DNA from: an uncultured Nannocystaceae bacterium
GTDB lineage: Bacteria > Myxococcota_A > Polyangia > Nannocystales > Nannocystaceae
NCBI GenBank assembly: GCA_938084085.1
Contig: CALKDV010000042.1
Location: 1 to 7,797 of the forward strand
Length of the DNA: 7,797 nt
Reading direction: 5' to 3'
Shown here piece after piece: positions 6,683 through 7,797 of this stretch; the stretch's first letter is position 1, and each line of letters opens with the position of its first letter. The translations under genes were made by a program, and so were the position numbers. Under the pieces are notes generated by a model. It had not been told where the DNA came from, ran no database searches, and saw nothing but the letters and a program-made list of their open reading frames with translations.

Positions 6683-7797
6683 ATGGCAAAGTCTTCATCG
6701 TCCAAGTCCAACACGACTCCTGCCAAGCGTGCCACGCGTACGTCCGGCACCACGAAGAAGAAGGCCGCGAAGAAGAAGGCCACGAAGAAGAAGGCCGCGA
6801 AGAAGAAGGCCACGAAGAAGAAGGCCGCGAAGCAGACGCCCACGAACAAGACTGCCTCGAAGAAGACGGGCAGAGGGTCGGGCCCACAGCCGCGGACGGG
6901 CACCACCGAAGCTCTCAGACTTCGGGAAGCGTTGGCTCGCGTAACGAGGGAGCGGGATGACGCTCTGGCTCGCGTGATAGAGCTTGAGGGGGGACACGTC
7001 GACAGCCTCTCGCTTCGAGAGAGCGTTCGGGAGGTCGGACATTACCTCGAGCGCGAAGAGGGGCGCTTGCGAGACGTGAAACAGTCGATCGAGGATCAAA
7101 GCGCGGGGGTCTTAAAGATTGCTGGCAGCGTGGAGCTGCTCGCCTCGAACGCGGAGGAGTCTTCCAGCTCAATTTTGGAGATGGCCGCCGCCAACGACGA
7201 GGTGTCGGAGAGCATGTTTAACCTCGCGGCGTCTGTGCAAGAGACCGCGGTGTCGATCGAGCAGATGACCTTCTCTGTTAAGGAGGTCGCGAGCAATATC
7301 GACGCGCTCTCCTCGACCGCGGAGGAGACCTCCTCCGCGATGACGGAGATGAATATCTCGATTCAGCAGGTTGAGAACAACGCCAACGAGACGGCGCTGC
7401 TCTCGGAGGAGGTCGTGTGGGCCGCGGAGGGCGGCGTCGACGCGCTCAATCAAACCATCGAGGTGATCAATCTGATCAAAACCTACTCTGCGGGCGCCGT
7501 GGGTGTCATCGGTCGCCTGGGAGAACGGATCCACGAGATCGGCAAGATTCTCTCTGTGATCGATGACGTCGCTGAGCAGACGAACCTGCTCGCGCTGAAC
7601 GCCGCGATCATCGCCGCCCAGGCGGGGGAGCACGGGAAAGGCTTCGCGGTGGTGGCCGAAGAGATCAAGGACCTCGCGGAGCGCTCGGCATCCTCGACCA
7701 AGGAGATCGGCGAGATCATCAAGTCAGTCCAACAAGAGAGTCGCAACGCGGTCGAGGCTGTGGAGCGCTCGGGTCGTTCGGTCGATGAGGGCGTGCG
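6683..7797 (+). CDS. Cytoplasmic methyl-accepting chemotaxis protein with H1-like lysine-rich tail (3' end outside window)
   Basis: The product is a chemoreceptor that would form arrays with CheA and CheW. From the ATG at 6683, 371 codons are visible. Residues 1-70 are strongly basic and disordered, with a Lys-Lys-Lys-Ala-Ala/Thr repeat (25-49) like histone H1 tails. Residues 75-140 are predicted coiled coil (EALRLREALARVTRERDDAL), followed by a long helical MCP signalling domain. The hairpin tip is clear at 296-327: VAEQTNLLALNAAIIAAQ, then AGEHGKGFAVVAEE. Glu/Gln-rich pairs around EES (158-160) and EET (214-216) are possible methylation sites. There is no transmembrane helix, HAMP or periplasmic sensor domain, so the receptor is soluble. 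The architecture recalls FrzCD of Myxococcus xanthus, a soluble receptor reported to bind the nucleoid through its basic N-terminus, but the sequence is not close enough to call it FrzCD. At the tip, Ile310 and Gln313 replace the usual Glu and Arg. No Shine-Dalgarno is visible. Confidence 0.95.
   Translation, partial: MAKSSSSKSNTTPAKRATRTSGTTKKKAAKKKATKKKAAKKKATKKKAAKQTPTNKTASKKTGRGSGPQPRTGTTEALRLREALARVTRERDDALARVIELEGGHVDSLSLRESVREVGHYLEREEGRLRDVKQSIEDQSAGVLKIAGSVELLASNAEESSSSILEMAAANDEVSESMFNLAASVQETAVSIEQMTFSVKEVASNIDALSSTAEETSSAMTEMNISIQQVENNANETALLSEEVVWAAEGGVDALNQTIEVINLIKTYSAGAVGVIGRLGERIHEIGKILSVIDDVAEQTNLLALNAAIIAAQAGEHGKGFAVVAEEIKDLAERSASSTKEIGEIIKSVQQESRNAVEAVERSGRSVDEGV
6755..6829 (+). 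repeat. Five 15-nt tandem repeats encoding KKKAA/KKKAT
   Basis: Units AAGAAGAAGGCCGCG and AAGAAGAAGGCCACG alternate a-b-a-b-a, giving a 30-nt higher-order period. Each unit is five codons, so copy changes stay in frame. The third codon positions are identical in all units, suggesting recent expansion rather than protein-level selection alone. Confidence 0.95.

Noticed and set aside
6640..6906. Minus-strand frame with a Phe/Ala-rich repeat resembling membrane helices
   Set aside because: It is the antisense reading of the lysine-rich repeat of the chemoreceptor; the apparent hydrophobic repeats are an artefact of AAG read as CTT.

Overview
The window (about 60% GC) is most likely a chromosomal segment of a myxobacterium or a close relative (Myxococcota). 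This is an inference from content. It rests on a secreted von Willebrand A lipoprotein with a Gly-Asp repeat linker, a tandem-FKBP lipoprotein, and a soluble chemoreceptor with a strongly basic tail. No rRNA, tRNA, CRISPR array, insertion sequence or phage gene was seen.

Layout. (1) Positions 1-2201, minus strand: a GbsR/MarR-type regulator followed 47 nt later by an MsbA-like half-transporter that runs off the left edge, a probable two-gene regulated exporter operon. (2) 2202-2410: an AT-rich divergent spacer with two short palindromes. (3) 2411-2659, plus strand: a small one-helix membrane protein. (4) 2710-3828, minus strand: a VWA-domain lipoprotein. (5) 3829-4029: a second divergent spacer with a perfect ACTCAT-TT-ATGAGT palindrome. 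(6) 4030-5073, plus strand: a lipoprotein with two FKBP peptidyl-prolyl isomerase domains. (7) 5156-6591, plus strand: tadA (tRNA adenosine deaminase), overlapping by GTGA with an unrecognised gene whose protein ends in QLGLF, a textbook beta-clamp-binding motif. (8) 6683 to the right edge, plus strand: a cytoplasmic methyl-accepting chemotaxis protein whose N-terminus is a histone-H1-like KKKAA/KKKAT repeat.

The two lipoproteins are transcribed away from one shared spacer and may be co-regulated in the envelope. The tadA pair is translationally coupled. The most interesting items are the chemoreceptor with an H1-like tail, which may be tethered to DNA and also lacks two usual trimer-contact residues, and the clamp-motif protein coupled to tadA. 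Only two starts (2201 minus and 5641 plus) have a clear Shine-Dalgarno sequence. The other starts were chosen from signal peptides or family alignment.
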